Assembly: GCA_039817825.1 (NCBI GenBank)
Contig: JBCBVA010000005.1
Coordinates: 1 to 64,000 of the forward strand
Length of the DNA: 64,000 bases
Direction: 5' to 3'
From: PCC-7336 sp039817825
GTDB taxonomy: Bacteria > Cyanobacteriota > Cyanobacteriia > Thermostichales > PCC-7336
The notes under the pieces were generated by a model. That model did not search any database. It was not told the origin of the DNA and saw only the letters and a program-made list of their open reading frames with translations. Of this stretch, positions 35,521 to 45,356 are shown piece after piece. Every line of letters begins with the position of its first letter. Position 1 is the stretch's first letter. The position numbers and the translations under genes are program-made.

Positions 35521-35954
35521 AGTTACCGTGCAACGTAATGTTCGATCGAACGTATTTTATTTAGCCTACTGCACGGTTTGGTGCGATCGCCGGGGCATGA
35601 CCCTCTCATGGCACATTTCCTCAAGCCGCAGCCTACGTTCAAAGACGCTCAGCCTCTACTCATGGCAAGCTCGGGAGAAACGATGTTGGAGCAACATCAG
35701 TTCAACCAATCCGGTGGGAGGGGCGAAGGAACGACTCAGACGCACAGTATTGCAAAACGTTCCAACTGCCCATCCATTACCGACAGCGGTGATAGGATGT
35801 GGGCCACAATGAGTAAGGCTGGCATGCTCAATCGACGTCCAGCAAGGGATTGTGGATACTCACAGGGTGCTGCTGAGCTGAATGTTGAGGGGCTTTCGCT
35901 GCCGGATAGACTCCCGTAGCTGGATCGATACTCGAAGCCGCAGAAAGGTGAGCA
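35521..35954. other. Intergenic region, no gene seen
   Basis: This 434-bp gap separates pepA from the small zinc-ribbon-like membrane protein gene. Overlapping short frames exist on the plus strand in two phases, but none has a ribosome-binding site or recognisable features. Both divergent promoters should lie here. Confidence 0.45.
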
Positions 35955-36278
35955 ATGGTTGCTACTCCGAGAAAAGTTGATATTAATCAAACGTATCCTT
36001 GTCCCAATCCCCTGTGTCGGTGTGGTACCTTGCAACCCATCACGCTGACCCAGGCTTGGGGCTGCTTCCACTGCCAGCAGATTTTTGCCCCAACGTCGGA
36101 TTCCTTGGCGATCGAATCTCTGACCCGTTCGTCCCAGACTGCACGATGCAGTTGGTACTGGCAAGGACGCTACTGGGTGAAGGTGGGCTCGCCCTCCTCG
36201 GTCTCGAGCGCCGTGGGAAAGTTGCTATTCATCGTGGCTGCTGTCGTGGTAATTGCACTATTGATAGTGCTCAGATAA
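35955..36278 (+). CDS. Small zinc-ribbon-like membrane protein
   Basis: The 107 residues have an N-terminal cysteine motif (PCPNPLCRCGTLQPITLT, then WGCFHCQQIF) resembling a zinc ribbon, a short WYWQGRYWV stretch, and one C-terminal membrane helix (LLFIVAAVVVIALLIVL). This order is seen in a conserved cyanobacterial protein family without a known role. The zinc-binding head would face the cytoplasm. A GTG nine bases before the chosen ATG is an alternative start. Confidence 0.65.
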   Translation: MVATPRKVDINQTYPCPNPLCRCGTLQPITLTQAWGCFHCQQIFAPTSDSLAIESLTRSSQTARCSWYWQGRYWVKVGSPSSVSSAVGKLLFIVAAVVVIALLIVLR

Positions 36279-37034
36279 TCACTCCCTGAGATGACCTTCA
36301 TGCGTGATAAGCGCAATCCCGCACAGCCACCATCAGAAAAAACTGCCATCTTCACCCACCCAGTCGCAATGCCAAGATATTGCTGTACGAGACATTGCTA
36401 TCGCAGAGGCGACGTGACCTCCAACCTTGGCTCGTAGCAGCATATTGGGCAGCAGTGAGCTAGAGATCGCTTAGAGAACTCTCCACGCTTTGACAAAGTG
36501 CTGTCGAGCAGACGTGAGACACCACCAACTCTGGGGAGTAAGGCTGACAGTTTCAGACTGGCTCGTCTTGCAACCGCAGCATCTCTGAAACCGAGCAACG
36601 TCAACGGTGCTCGAATGAGCCAATGGTCGCTTGAGGATAGAGGGATGTATTATCGTACCGGCTTGTCCGCACGATGGCGTGATGCACGACCGAGTACTCT
36701 ATCAACACAGATTTGAACCGTTGACGAGTGCCCAGAGACTGCTCACAGCATCTTTGGTGATTGGCAGCATCCCCCAATATCGTAGACTTGGCTAGCTGCA
36801 GCCTGGCGAGCTGCTAGTTGTCGATGTGGTAGCCGCTACAACGCCGAAACCGTCGTTCCACCTGCTAGTGTGCTGTCACCTCTCTACCTATTTCAATCGC
36901 CACAGGCACCATTGCAGCAGTAGAACCATTTACCCCCTTCCCAATCGACCTCAAACACAATTCGAATGGCACGTTTTTAACTCAGAGGTTCTGTGAGTCG
37001 CTCTTGATTTCAACGGCTTTTACGAGAGTTTGCG
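36279..37034. other. 756-bp region without a recognised gene
   Basis: Short frames on both strands lack family features. No repeat copy is clear here, although a stretch at about 36470-36490 (TTAGAGAACTCTCC) faintly resembles one block of the dispersed repeat. The last 100 bases should contain the promoter of the ProA-like gene. Confidence 0.45.
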
Positions 37035-38288
37035 GTGAATAATTTCGATCTCAGTACTATCCTTCGCCAGTCCGCCCGAGCCCAGTCTGCCCTGAGTCTG
37101 CTGAAGGGAGAGACGAAGAATCGCGCCTTACGTGCGGCTGCCGAGCTATTGCAGGAGCAAAGCGATACGGTCCTGGAGGCCAACACGATCGACTTGGAGC
37201 AAGCGCGCGGCCAGCAACAAAGCAAATGGATGCTGGATGGGATGAAACTGACCCCAGAACGCCTCAAGTATGCGGCAAAACAGCTGATTGCTCTATCGCG
37301 ATTGCCCGACCCCGTAGGCGCTGTCGATCGCACGTGGAATTACGATACGGGGGTGTCGCTGGTGAGGCGGCGCATCCCTCTGGGGGTGCTTGGACTGGCA
37401 TACGAGGTCTATCCCGAAATCCAGGTGGGAGGCATTGGCATGGCCCTCAAGTCGGGCAACGCCATCGTGGTGGCTGGCAGCGCTAGCGTTGCAGCCACCC
37501 AGGCTGCGATCGTCGATTTATTCAGTACCGCCGCTTATGCTGCCGGTATTCCCGAAGGGACAATTCAGTCGGTACCCAGTACGGCACCCGAAGGATTGCA
37601 GGTACTGCTGCACCAAGACCGCTTTATCGATCTGATGCTGTTGTGCGGTCGTGGCAGTTGGGTGGAGCGCATGCAGGAGCAAAGCACCGTGCCCACCATT
37701 GCTGCTCAATTTGGTCGCGGCCACGTCTACATCGCCGCCAGTGCCAGTTGGAAGCAAGTGCAAAGCACTCTATTGGCCAACGACTATCACCAAGTGAATT
37801 TGGGAGATTTACAGCGTCGCTTCCAGATCCCGGTCATGGGGATCGTCATGCACGAAGCCTGGGCAGAGCAACATCTGGATGCTCTGATCGTGCAATTGCG
37901 GGAGCGCGAGGTCGTGGTTGACCCGGATGAGCGAGTTGCAGCCATCTTGCCCAATCTAGCCAATCGGGATGGTGCGAAAGGGGGGGTCCCCCTGCGAATT
38001 GTCTCGACCTTGGATGAGGCGATTGGGTGGCTGTGCAAGCACAGTTACGGCCAGTTGGAAGGCATCGTCACCAATTCACTGTCGGATATCGATTCATTTT
38101 CACGATCGCTGACCGCCAGTAGCGTCTACGTCAACTGTTTGCCCCATTTAGGCGATCCGCGCAATTCACAGCTCGGGGCATTTCTGGGCATATCCACTTC
38201 CAAGTTGCACGCTCGCGGCCCCATTGGTTTGGAAAATTTGACAACTGTGAAATACATCGCCACCGGATCGAGCCTGCCATCTGCGTAA
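37035..38288 (+). CDS. ProA-like protein lacking the catalytic cysteine
   Basis: By overall layout this 417-residue protein is a gamma-glutamyl phosphate reductase (ProA, glutamate-5-semialdehyde dehydrogenase). Visible family blocks are RALRAAAELLQEQSDTVLEAN, RRRIPLGVLGLAYEVYPEI, ALKSGNAIVVAGSASV and TSKLHARGPIGLENLT. The active-site segment, normally 'Q.PgvCNA.ETLLvh', reads LANDYHQVNLGDLQRRFQIP (247-266) and has no cysteine. The IPRGG block is also changed (LMLLCGRGSW). It may therefore be a divergent paralogue without reductase activity, or with another role. Whether a standard proA exists elsewhere in the genome is unknown. It uses a GTG start. Confidence 0.8.
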   Translation: MNNFDLSTILRQSARAQSALSLLKGETKNRALRAAAELLQEQSDTVLEANTIDLEQARGQQQSKWMLDGMKLTPERLKYAAKQLIALSRLPDPVGAVDRTWNYDTGVSLVRRRIPLGVLGLAYEVYPEIQVGGIGMALKSGNAIVVAGSASVAATQAAIVDLFSTAAYAAGIPEGTIQSVPSTAPEGLQVLLHQDRFIDLMLLCGRGSWVERMQEQSTVPTIAAQFGRGHVYIAASASWKQVQSTLLANDYHQVNLGDLQRRFQIPVMGIVMHEAWAEQHLDALIVQLREREVVVDPDERVAAILPNLANRDGAKGGVPLRIVSTLDEAIGWLCKHSYGQLEGIVTNSLSDIDSFSRSLTASSVYVNCLPHLGDPRNSQLGAFLGISTSKLHARGPIGLENLTTVKYIATGSSLPSA

Positions 38289-38293
38289 CTCGG

Positions 38294-38340
38294 ACTCTTG
38301 CCCTGGACTTTACTCTTGGCCTGGACTTTCTCTTGGACTA
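38294..38340 (+). repeat. 18-bp tandem repeat after the proA-like gene
   Basis: ACTCTTGCCCTGGACTTT (38294-38311) is followed by ACTCTTGGCCTGGACTTT (38312-38329) and a truncated third unit. It begins six bases after the stop codon. Confidence 0.92.
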
Positions 38341-38487
38341 GGCCGCTCTTGAACAGACATATCGCGGGGGGCGATCGCGATTGTAGTCACCTGTCTATCA
38401 CCAGTCAGTCAACAACCACACATCACACCCACTGACAAAATGTCCCTCAAACACTAAGATGCAGATCGGCTTTTTGAGGATAAAACT

Positions 38488-39924
38488 GTGACTGTTCGCG
38501 TGCGCATCGCGCCCAGCCCTACGGGGAATTTGCACATCGGTACGGCCCGCACGGCGGTCTTCAACTGGCTGTACGCACGGCGACACAGCGGACGGATGAT
38601 TCTGCGCATTGAAGACACCGATCGCGAACGGTCGCAACCGCGCTACACCCGCAATATTCTCGAAGGTCTGTCCTGGTTGGGTCTGGATTGGGACGAAGGG
38701 CCGTTTTACCAAACCGATCGCCTGGATCGCTATCGCCAGGTGATTCAAGATCTGCTGGACAAAGGCTTGGCGTACAAGTCTTACACCAGCTCCGAGGAAC
38801 TGGACGCCATGCGAGCAGCCCAAAAAGCGGCTGGTAAAGCACCTCGCTACGACAACCGCGATCGCAACCTCACCCCCGAGCAAATCGCGGCTTACGAAGC
38901 CGAAGGCCGCCAGCCAGTCGTGCGGTTCAAGATTGAAGAGCCGATGGACGTGAGTTGGATCGACCAAATTCGCGGCGAGATTTCCTGGAACACCCAAGAC
39001 TTAGGTGGTGACATGGTGATCGCCAAGGGGGACGGTCAACCGCTGTACAACCTGGCAGTGGTGGTAGATGACGTCGATATGAACATCACCCACGTGATTC
39101 GCGGTGAAGACCATATTGGCAACACGCCCAAGCAGATTCTGCTGTACCGAGCATTGGGGTACGAGCCTCCTACCTTCGCCCATTCCCCCCTAATCCTCAA
39201 CCCCGAGGGACGCAAGCTCTCGAAGCGGGATGGAGCAACATCGGTAGCTGAATTCCAGCAAATGGGATTCGTGCCGGAAGCGTTAAAGAACTATCTGGCC
39301 CTGTTGAGCTGGTCGTCGCCGGATGGGGAGGAAGTTTTTGCCTTAGAAGACGCCGCCACCAAATTTGATTTCGATCGCGTTACTAAATCCGCCGCCCGCT
39401 TCGATTGGGACAAGCTCAATTGGCTGAACAGTCAGTACATTCGCCAACTGTCTCCTACTCAGCAGGTGGAGAAGCTGACCCCATTCTGGATGGCGGCTGG
39501 CCTCAGCACCGAGGGTATCCCTAACCAGGACTGGATTGAGTCAGTGGCGGGATTGATCGCAGAAGGGCTGACCCACCTGACGGAAGCGGCCCCCATTAGC
39601 CGGTATCTATTGGTGGAAGAGCTGATGTATAGCCCGGATGCGATTGCTCAACTGCGGCTTCCCAACGTAGCTGAGGCGATCGCAGCCGTAGCAGTTGCCG
39701 TAACGGACATCAATCCCGCTACTCCCGAGCTACAGTCTGCATTGAAAACAGTCGTCGGCGATGCCGCCAAAGCTCAAGGGGTGAAGAAAGGGCTAGTCAT
39801 GAAATCACTCAGGGCGGCGTTAACAGGAGCGTTACGTGGCCCCGATCTGATGGCATCGTTCGAGCTGTTGCACAAGCGCAATTGGGCGATCGCTCGTCTA
39901 GAAGCGGTTGCTGCCCTGCAATAG
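38488..39924 (+). CDS. gltX: Glutamyl-tRNA synthetase
   Basis: GltX charges tRNA-Glu (and often tRNA-Gln), supplying both translation and the tRNA-Glu used for chlorophyll and heme synthesis. Class I motifs are present: HIGH as LHIGT (about residue 15-19) in VRIAPSPTGNLHIGTARTA, and KMSKS as RKLSKRDG (about 241-248). The anticodon-binding region follows, with FDWDKLNWLNSQYIRQL. Length 478 is typical of cyanobacterial discriminating or non-discriminating enzymes; which one cannot be decided. The start is GTG. Confidence 0.97.
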   Translation: MTVRVRIAPSPTGNLHIGTARTAVFNWLYARRHSGRMILRIEDTDRERSQPRYTRNILEGLSWLGLDWDEGPFYQTDRLDRYRQVIQDLLDKGLAYKSYTSSEELDAMRAAQKAAGKAPRYDNRDRNLTPEQIAAYEAEGRQPVVRFKIEEPMDVSWIDQIRGEISWNTQDLGGDMVIAKGDGQPLYNLAVVVDDVDMNITHVIRGEDHIGNTPKQILLYRALGYEPPTFAHSPLILNPEGRKLSKRDGATSVAEFQQMGFVPEALKNYLALLSWSSPDGEEVFALEDAATKFDFDRVTKSAARFDWDKLNWLNSQYIRQLSPTQQVEKLTPFWMAAGLSTEGIPNQDWIESVAGLIAEGLTHLTEAAPISRYLLVEELMYSPDAIAQLRLPNVAEAIAAVAVAVTDINPATPELQSALKTVVGDAAKAQGVKKGLVMKSLRAALTGALRGPDLMASFELLHKRNWAIARLEAVAALQ

Positions 39925-40046
39925 ACGAAACAGACTATCTATTGCCATTCACCGACCCAACTGCCGAGCAGTCCCAGGATTATCCAGAGACTGCCGGTAT
40001 CAATACCTAGTGCGTTACCCTAACGGTAGTTATTCGTTTAAGACGC

Positions 40047-40247
40047 GTGAATTTTAAAAGTAGTTTGCTGTTGTTTGCGTCCTGCTTCTGTGGCGTAGGC
40101 GTGACCGGTTGTGTGTTCGAGCTAGCGTACGGTAGCCCTAAATTTGGTGCTTTGGCGAACTATATCCTGCTGGCGATCGGTATCCCTGTGATGGTGGGCT
40201 TCTTCCTGAGTGCCGTCAAGGTAGCCAACGCCCAAAACGAAGAGTAG
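40047..40247 (+). CDS. Small two-helix membrane protein, cyanobacterial
   Basis: The 66 residues hold two hydrophobic segments (LLLFASCFCGVGVTGCVFEL and YILLAIGIPVMVGFFLSAV) joined by a polar turn, YGSPKFGAL, with a short acidic tail. Such short proteins are common and conserved in cyanobacteria and of unknown role. It uses GTG as a start. A hairpin between it and the convergent TerB-like gene probably ends both transcripts. Confidence 0.6.
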   Translation: MNFKSSLLLFASCFCGVGVTGCVFELAYGSPKFGALANYILLAIGIPVMVGFFLSAVKVANAQNEE

Positions 40248-40309
40248 TCCAGACCGTAGAGTCATCCAGCATAATGAGCAGGCCAGCATAAAGGGCGCGC
40301 TCCCACATA

Positions 40310-40350
40310 AGACGGGGTAGTTGTGCCGCATGTCGCCAACTACCCCGTCT
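40310..40350. terminator. Bidirectional terminator hairpin
   Basis: A perfect 14-bp stem (40310-40323 with 40337-40350) with a 13-base loop lies between two convergent genes. There is no clear T-run, so it may instead be an RNA-stabilising hairpin. Confidence 0.65.
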
Positions 40351-40376
40351 GGTGTATTCAACAGTGGTGTGGATGC

Positions 40377-40862
40377 TCAGGTATCGTAGTGGCGCGAAAA
40401 CCCATTCACCAGCGCTTCCAGTGGCTCGACTCCGGCTTCACCTAGTTCCTGCTTAGCTTCCTCCGAAACATCGTGGATGGTCTCGGGGGATAATTTCAGC
40501 ATTTCCGCCAACTTGTGGAATGCATCTAGCTCCTGTAGGTTGACCAGCGGCTCCCCTTCGCTGCGAGCACTGGCCTCAATCGTGAGATAGCCCAACTTGA
40601 GCACGAGACGGCGATCAACCTCGTCCGGTAGTTTGGGCAGCACTTCTTCCAGCGGGACGTTTTGACTGAAATAATCTGCAAGTTTTTGGGACAGGTCTAC
40701 TTGACTGGACTCATCCGTTGCAAACGCAACTGATAGCTTGCTAGCCATCATGTCAATTTCCCCAGGTTCGAGCACCCCGTCGGCCCAAGCCATCGCCGTC
40801 ACGGCGCGAAGAATGTTCATCTGCTTGGGGGAAATCGCAGGAGGGGGAGGGGTCGCTACCAT
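40377..40862 (-). CDS. TerB-like helical protein
   Basis: The 161-residue protein shows the TerB/TerB-like pattern of helical pairs with acidic residues: NILRAVTAMAWADGVLEPGEIDMMASKL, where WADG..EPGE is the typical 'aDG.i...E' motif, and later LGYLTIEASARSEGEPLVNLQELDAFHKLA. The family is linked to tellurite resistance and phage or stress defence islands, but in cyanobacteria it occurs alone and its role is unknown. It would be cytoplasmic. Confidence 0.8.
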   Translation of the reverse strand: MVATPPPPAISPKQMNILRAVTAMAWADGVLEPGEIDMMASKLSVAFATDESSQVDLSQKLADYFSQNVPLEEVLPKLPDEVDRRLVLKLGYLTIEASARSEGEPLVNLQELDAFHKLAEMLKLSPETIHDVSEEAKQELGEAGVEPLEALVNGFSRHYDT

Positions 40863-40944
40863 GGCATATTTCCAGAGGCTCCTATGGCTGTAGTCTACGT
40901 ACGATCGCCGAGGCCGGGCACCACCCCTTCACATTCTGGAACAG

Positions 40945-43900
40945 TTACTCCCACTCCCTCAGCGCAGTCGACCAGGCCTGTAACTGGCGCAGCGTGCTGT
41001 CGCGGCGTGCTTCAAAGGTGGCGGCAATCCAGATCAATCCCAATCCCAACACAATACCGATACTCCATAGAGCAATCGAGGACGTCACAATGGCCAGCCA
41101 GGTTTGCCGCAATAGCAGAATCGCAAACGTCCCCGTCCCCACATACAGATACGCTCGCACCCGTAGCAACAATCCCGCGATCGCCACTCCCAAGCCCACC
41201 ATCATGCCCCCCAGCACCCAACCTGTAATGGTCTCTAACTCCAGCGAGGTCGTAATACAGAGGAGTGAGGCAAACAAGACCCGCAGCCAGTGGCGAGCGT
41301 CCCGGCGCTCGGTAGTCCCCCAGGCAGGGTCAATCTGAGCGACATACAGACCCGACCCCGCCAGAATCAGCACCAGCCAAGACAAGCTGAGCCAACCAGT
41401 AGAATCCAACAGTTGAATCAATCCCACATCAGTACACATCAAGGCTAGGTAACTGAGGCGAATGCGGCGCAATCGCAGAGCCAACCAGGCATAGTACGCC
41501 CCCACCAGCAGAAAGCTTTGCCAACCTGCAGCATCCAGCGTGATGCCAGCCACCAGCCCCGGCAGCACCATCGCTACCCGATGCCACGGGCGAGCCGTCC
41601 ATCCCCAGGCTTGCCAAGGACACAGCAGACCGAGCGAGCATATCGCAGCCGCAATAGCTCCACCCCAATAGATAACGGGGGAGGAATCGGGTGCGAATCG
41701 CAACAAGCCGTACGCAATGGCGATCGCTCCCCACGCAATACCCACATACATCCACTTATCCAGCCAAAATTCATCCGCCATGCGGGATGGAGCCAAGGTC
41801 TCGGTATCCGCACCAGATTCCGTTCGACCGCGCGTCACAGCATACGTGGCAGCTCCGACAGCAGAGCCCACCCAAATCCAATCACCGATCGTGCTGATTG
41901 GATTTGCCCAAGCCAACAACAGCAGCAGCGAACCACCACACCAATGCCAGATACCCAATCCGGCCAGAGTGTCTGGCTCGATCCTCAGGTATCGACAGAC
42001 GATCCTGGGTAGAGCTTGATACAGTGCAGCAATCGCGATCGCCAAGCCTCCCAAGATTGCGCTCCCGTCCCCAGCATCTCCCCCGCTGGCCTGCATCAGT
42101 TGGAAGAGCACCGTTTGGTACAGGGCTACCGATAGCGCCACCAATCCAGTAATCGTCCACGGTGAGTTCGAGCGGGAAGCGTTAGAGCGAGTCGGGCTAG
42201 AGGGGCGACGACCCAATCCGATGCAGACGAGCGCTAAGCCCAGCGCGTACAGACCGCTGTATGCTCGGAGTTCCTCCAGCGAGAGAACAAATCCCCAACC
42301 GGCATACACCGTCGGCAAGATGAAGGCCCCCTTGGGGTACTCCCGTCCGGTACGCTGCCTCCACAGATCGCCTCCTACCTGCAGCACCAAGCCCAATCCA
42401 AGATTGGCCGTCGCGAGTGGCAGAGGCCCAACAGTCCAGATCGCCAGCGAACTCACCATCGCCAGCTCCACTGCGACCGCCAGCCCAATGGTTTCCAACC
42501 ACCCCAGGCGTTGGAGGGCACAAATGGCGATCGCTGCCACCATCATCCACGCTGCTGCCACCTGCCAACCGCTGGTGGGCAAGCCATCCAGGTATATCCC
42601 GATGGTATACGTGAATAGAAACAACAGATTGAGGGCGGCCAATCCGAGGCCCCACCCGTATAAGGCTTGACACGTTACCCTCTGCAATGGCTCCTGCCCT
42701 AGACGTAGCCATCGGGCTTGAATCAGCCAGCGAGTCAGCCATAGCCCCAAAACCATCGTGGCAATGACGAACATCCATCCCGAGATTTCTAGCAGAGTGG
42801 GAGAGAGTCGGGCGATCGCAATCGCTACCCCAAACAGGGCAAATCCCAGCGAGAACGACGCCCGCAGGACGCTTGGTCGGCAATAGGTCAGCCACGCCAT
42901 CACCACGGCAGCGATCGCCCATCCAGCTAATTGAGTGTCTAGGGATTCGACTGTCAGCAGCTGCCCCGCAATCAATCCGGCAATCGTAACGACGATGGGA
43001 GACAAGCGTAAGGATAGCGACGAGGCCCGCTGAGAGACAACAGCAGCTGCGATCGGCACGGCAAACCAGACTAGTCCCCACAAATCACTACCAGCTCTAT
43101 TGCCGTCCAGTTCCACAATCAGGACACCAAGGTAGGTGAGGTATCCGATAACACTCAACCCAACACCGATGTACCAGCCACTGCGACGCCACAGTTCAAA
43201 GCGAGATGACAACGCCACAAATTCCCACTCCAGTAGCGCACAACCGATCGCGATCGTCCCCCAACCACGCACTCCAATTTGAGGAAACAGCGCGTCGATC
43301 GCAAACGCCACCGCCAACACACCCACGCCGTGGGTGAGATAAACCAGAAGGCTCGATACGGTCGGTCTGCGTCCGATCAGAACCGCTAACATCCCTGTCG
43401 AGGCCGCAAAGTATAGAGCCCTCACCCCAGGATTCAAGGCCGCAAACATAGCCAACACCAGCCATAGGGCGAGCGCAGCTCCTTCCAGCCCATTCGCTAA
43501 TCGTGGCTGTTCTCGCCTGCGCAACCAATCTGCCCCGCAAACCGCTAACCCCAAAGCCGGAAACACCCCCAACCCCACCAACGCATCGGGGATATTCGTC
43601 GAACCAAACATCCGCATCCCAATTGCCACCAGGACCTGTTGCATCCTCTCCGGAAGGCTGAGCCACACCAGCCCATGTCCCTGAAGCAGCAGACCAAACA
43701 GCAGCAGCACATCCGGTAACGTCCACAGTCGTCGCAGACGATCGCCCACAATCCACGCGGCCAGCACACTCACCCCCAACGCCTGGAGGGGGACGGCTTC
43801 AAAAGTCAGTTGCCAGCCCAGCACGAATAGCACCGCAGAGGCGATCGTCCATAGATCCGGTTGCTGGCGGGAGCGCGCAATCCAGCCCAACTGCCAGCCC

Positions 43901-45030
43901 AAAATCCCGATCGCCAATCCCAGTTGCGGGAGCGCGATCCGGGGGTCAATCCCCGCTCGCGCCAACAGCAAGGCAATCCCAACCACCATCAGAGTGCGCC
44001 CCAGTAATGTGGGAGTCCTCCCAGACGTTCGCCCCCCCAGATCGCTCGACGACTCAGCACCAGCCCGATCCGATGCATCTTGCCGCTGAAACCACCGCTC
44101 TTCGCCGTACCAAAAACCGAGTGACGCCACAATCGCACCAGCATACGTAGCTACCAACGGCCATCCGCTCAATCCCCATCCCCATTGCAAGCCGCTCAAG
44201 ACCAATGCACAGGCCTGCACCAGCTTCGGCACACTAGTCGAGGCCGCTTGAGAGGTGTCCGTTCGAATACTCAGGGCTTTGCGACCGAGCACAACCAGGC
44301 TGAAAGCAGCGATCGCCGCCAAGCCCCCTCCCAACCCACGACTCCATACACCCAGACCATCCATCGCCCACGCATTCATCGGCACCAAAAACAGCGCCAT
44401 CGCCCGCACCATCTGCCCGGTCAGGCGTAGCTTGTCCGAGCGGCTTAACCACAGTCCTGCAGCAAAGAAGGCCAGGGTATAGCCCCACAAAATGGCGTAC
44501 TGTCCCAGATTTGAGACCTGCTGCCACTGGCTGGCAGCCAATGCCCCAGACGAAACAACCACAACAAACACGCCTAAGGCCAGCAGCCAGTTCAAGCTAA
44601 ATTCTGCCGCCAGCGTTGCCCCAAGGACTTCGAGAGGCGATCGCCGCCGACCGACGATGCCTTCCGCCTGAGGAGCACTCTTCACTGGTACCCGAGCGAT
44701 CGCGGCTGAAGCGCGTTCTCCCGGAGCCTGACTCACCGGAACCTGTCCAGCCTGCCCCTGACTGACTGGAGACGGATGTATGGGAACATCTAGCGGGACA
44801 GTAGCCCTCTGAAACTGATTCTGTAGTGGACAGGACAAGAGCTGACTGCACTGCAAGCGCACTTCAGCATCGGAAATCAGCCCCAGCTCCAGCCAGTATT
44901 CCAGCCCTCTGAGATAAATCTCGGGATGGGTTCTGGGATCGAGGGCCAGTCGCAGCCAAATGGACGCCTGAACGGGCGGTGGTGGCGGACCTGACCCTTG
45001 CGGGCCAGACGCAGGAGGATTGGGAGGCAT
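40945..45030 (-). CDS. Giant multi-pass membrane protein (1361 residues)
   Basis: After a Pro/Gly/Gln-rich start and a short motif (HPEIYLRGLEYWLELGLISDAEVRLQC) that looks like a small helical domain, the protein consists almost wholly of hydrophobic segments, at least 30, broken by short basic loops. No known transporter motif was seen. Long cyanobacterial membrane proteins with DUF2157-like N-terminal segments have a similar layout. The role is unknown. Because of high hydrophobic content, several long frames on the opposite strand are only shadows. The gene is monocistronic, with the convergent TerB-like gene at its downstream end. Confidence 0.75.
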   Translation of the reverse strand: MPPNPPASGPQGSGPPPPPVQASIWLRLALDPRTHPEIYLRGLEYWLELGLISDAEVRLQCSQLLSCPLQNQFQRATVPLDVPIHPSPVSQGQAGQVPVSQAPGERASAAIARVPVKSAPQAEGIVGRRRSPLEVLGATLAAEFSLNWLLALGVFVVVVSSGALAASQWQQVSNLGQYAILWGYTLAFFAAGLWLSRSDKLRLTGQMVRAMALFLVPMNAWAMDGLGVWSRGLGGGLAAIAAFSLVVLGRKALSIRTDTSQAASTSVPKLVQACALVLSGLQWGWGLSGWPLVATYAGAIVASLGFWYGEERWFQRQDASDRAGAESSSDLGGRTSGRTPTLLGRTLMVVGIALLLARAGIDPRIALPQLGLAIGILGWQLGWIARSRQQPDLWTIASAVLFVLGWQLTFEAVPLQALGVSVLAAWIVGDRLRRLWTLPDVLLLFGLLLQGHGLVWLSLPERMQQVLVAIGMRMFGSTNIPDALVGLGVFPALGLAVCGADWLRRREQPRLANGLEGAALALWLVLAMFAALNPGVRALYFAASTGMLAVLIGRRPTVSSLLVYLTHGVGVLAVAFAIDALFPQIGVRGWGTIAIGCALLEWEFVALSSRFELWRRSGWYIGVGLSVIGYLTYLGVLIVELDGNRAGSDLWGLVWFAVPIAAAVVSQRASSLSLRLSPIVVTIAGLIAGQLLTVESLDTQLAGWAIAAVVMAWLTYCRPSVLRASFSLGFALFGVAIAIARLSPTLLEISGWMFVIATMVLGLWLTRWLIQARWLRLGQEPLQRVTCQALYGWGLGLAALNLLFLFTYTIGIYLDGLPTSGWQVAAAWMMVAAIAICALQRLGWLETIGLAVAVELAMVSSLAIWTVGPLPLATANLGLGLVLQVGGDLWRQRTGREYPKGAFILPTVYAGWGFVLSLEELRAYSGLYALGLALVCIGLGRRPSSPTRSNASRSNSPWTITGLVALSVALYQTVLFQLMQASGGDAGDGSAILGGLAIAIAALYQALPRIVCRYLRIEPDTLAGLGIWHWCGGSLLLLLAWANPISTIGDWIWVGSAVGAATYAVTRGRTESGADTETLAPSRMADEFWLDKWMYVGIAWGAIAIAYGLLRFAPDSSPVIYWGGAIAAAICSLGLLCPWQAWGWTARPWHRVAMVLPGLVAGITLDAAGWQSFLLVGAYYAWLALRLRRIRLSYLALMCTDVGLIQLLDSTGWLSLSWLVLILAGSGLYVAQIDPAWGTTERRDARHWLRVLFASLLCITTSLELETITGWVLGGMMVGLGVAIAGLLLRVRAYLYVGTGTFAILLLRQTWLAIVTSSIALWSIGIVLGLGLIWIAATFEARRDSTLRQLQAWSTALREWE

Positions 45031-45356
45031 AACAGTCGCTCGATCGCACTACAGTCTGAAATGTTCTTACCGTAAGATCACTCAACCCATCATGCGACTG
45101 CAGGTGTGCCAATTTCTCAACTGCCCTCGTCGTCAAACCTCACTGACGCGATCGAGCACGCCACACCAAGCATTCATCAATGCATCGCAGTAACCCCAGA
45201 GTGGACGGCCCGAGTACTCTAGAGCTAAAGTGCCGTGCCGCACGCAAGAGACGCCGCACGCTTGGCTATACAGATACATCGGCACTGTTGTACTGGAAGG
45301 AACAACTGTAGCTGCGTGCAGCAATCTATCAATGCGCACTAACCCTAGCGAGAGTG

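Noticed and set aside
35528..35919. Two overlapping plus-strand frames in different phases
   Set aside because: Neither has a ribosome-binding site or recognisable protein; mutual overlap makes both unlikely.
36440..36500. Possible fifth copy of the dispersed repeat
   Set aside because: Only the block TTAGAGAACTCTCC is similar; the hairpin and outer parts are missing.
42197..43081. Long minus-strand frame inside the giant membrane gene, in another phase
   Set aside because: It is a shadow in the GC-rich hydrophobic coding sequence; its product is Gly/Arg/Cys-rich and unlike real proteins.
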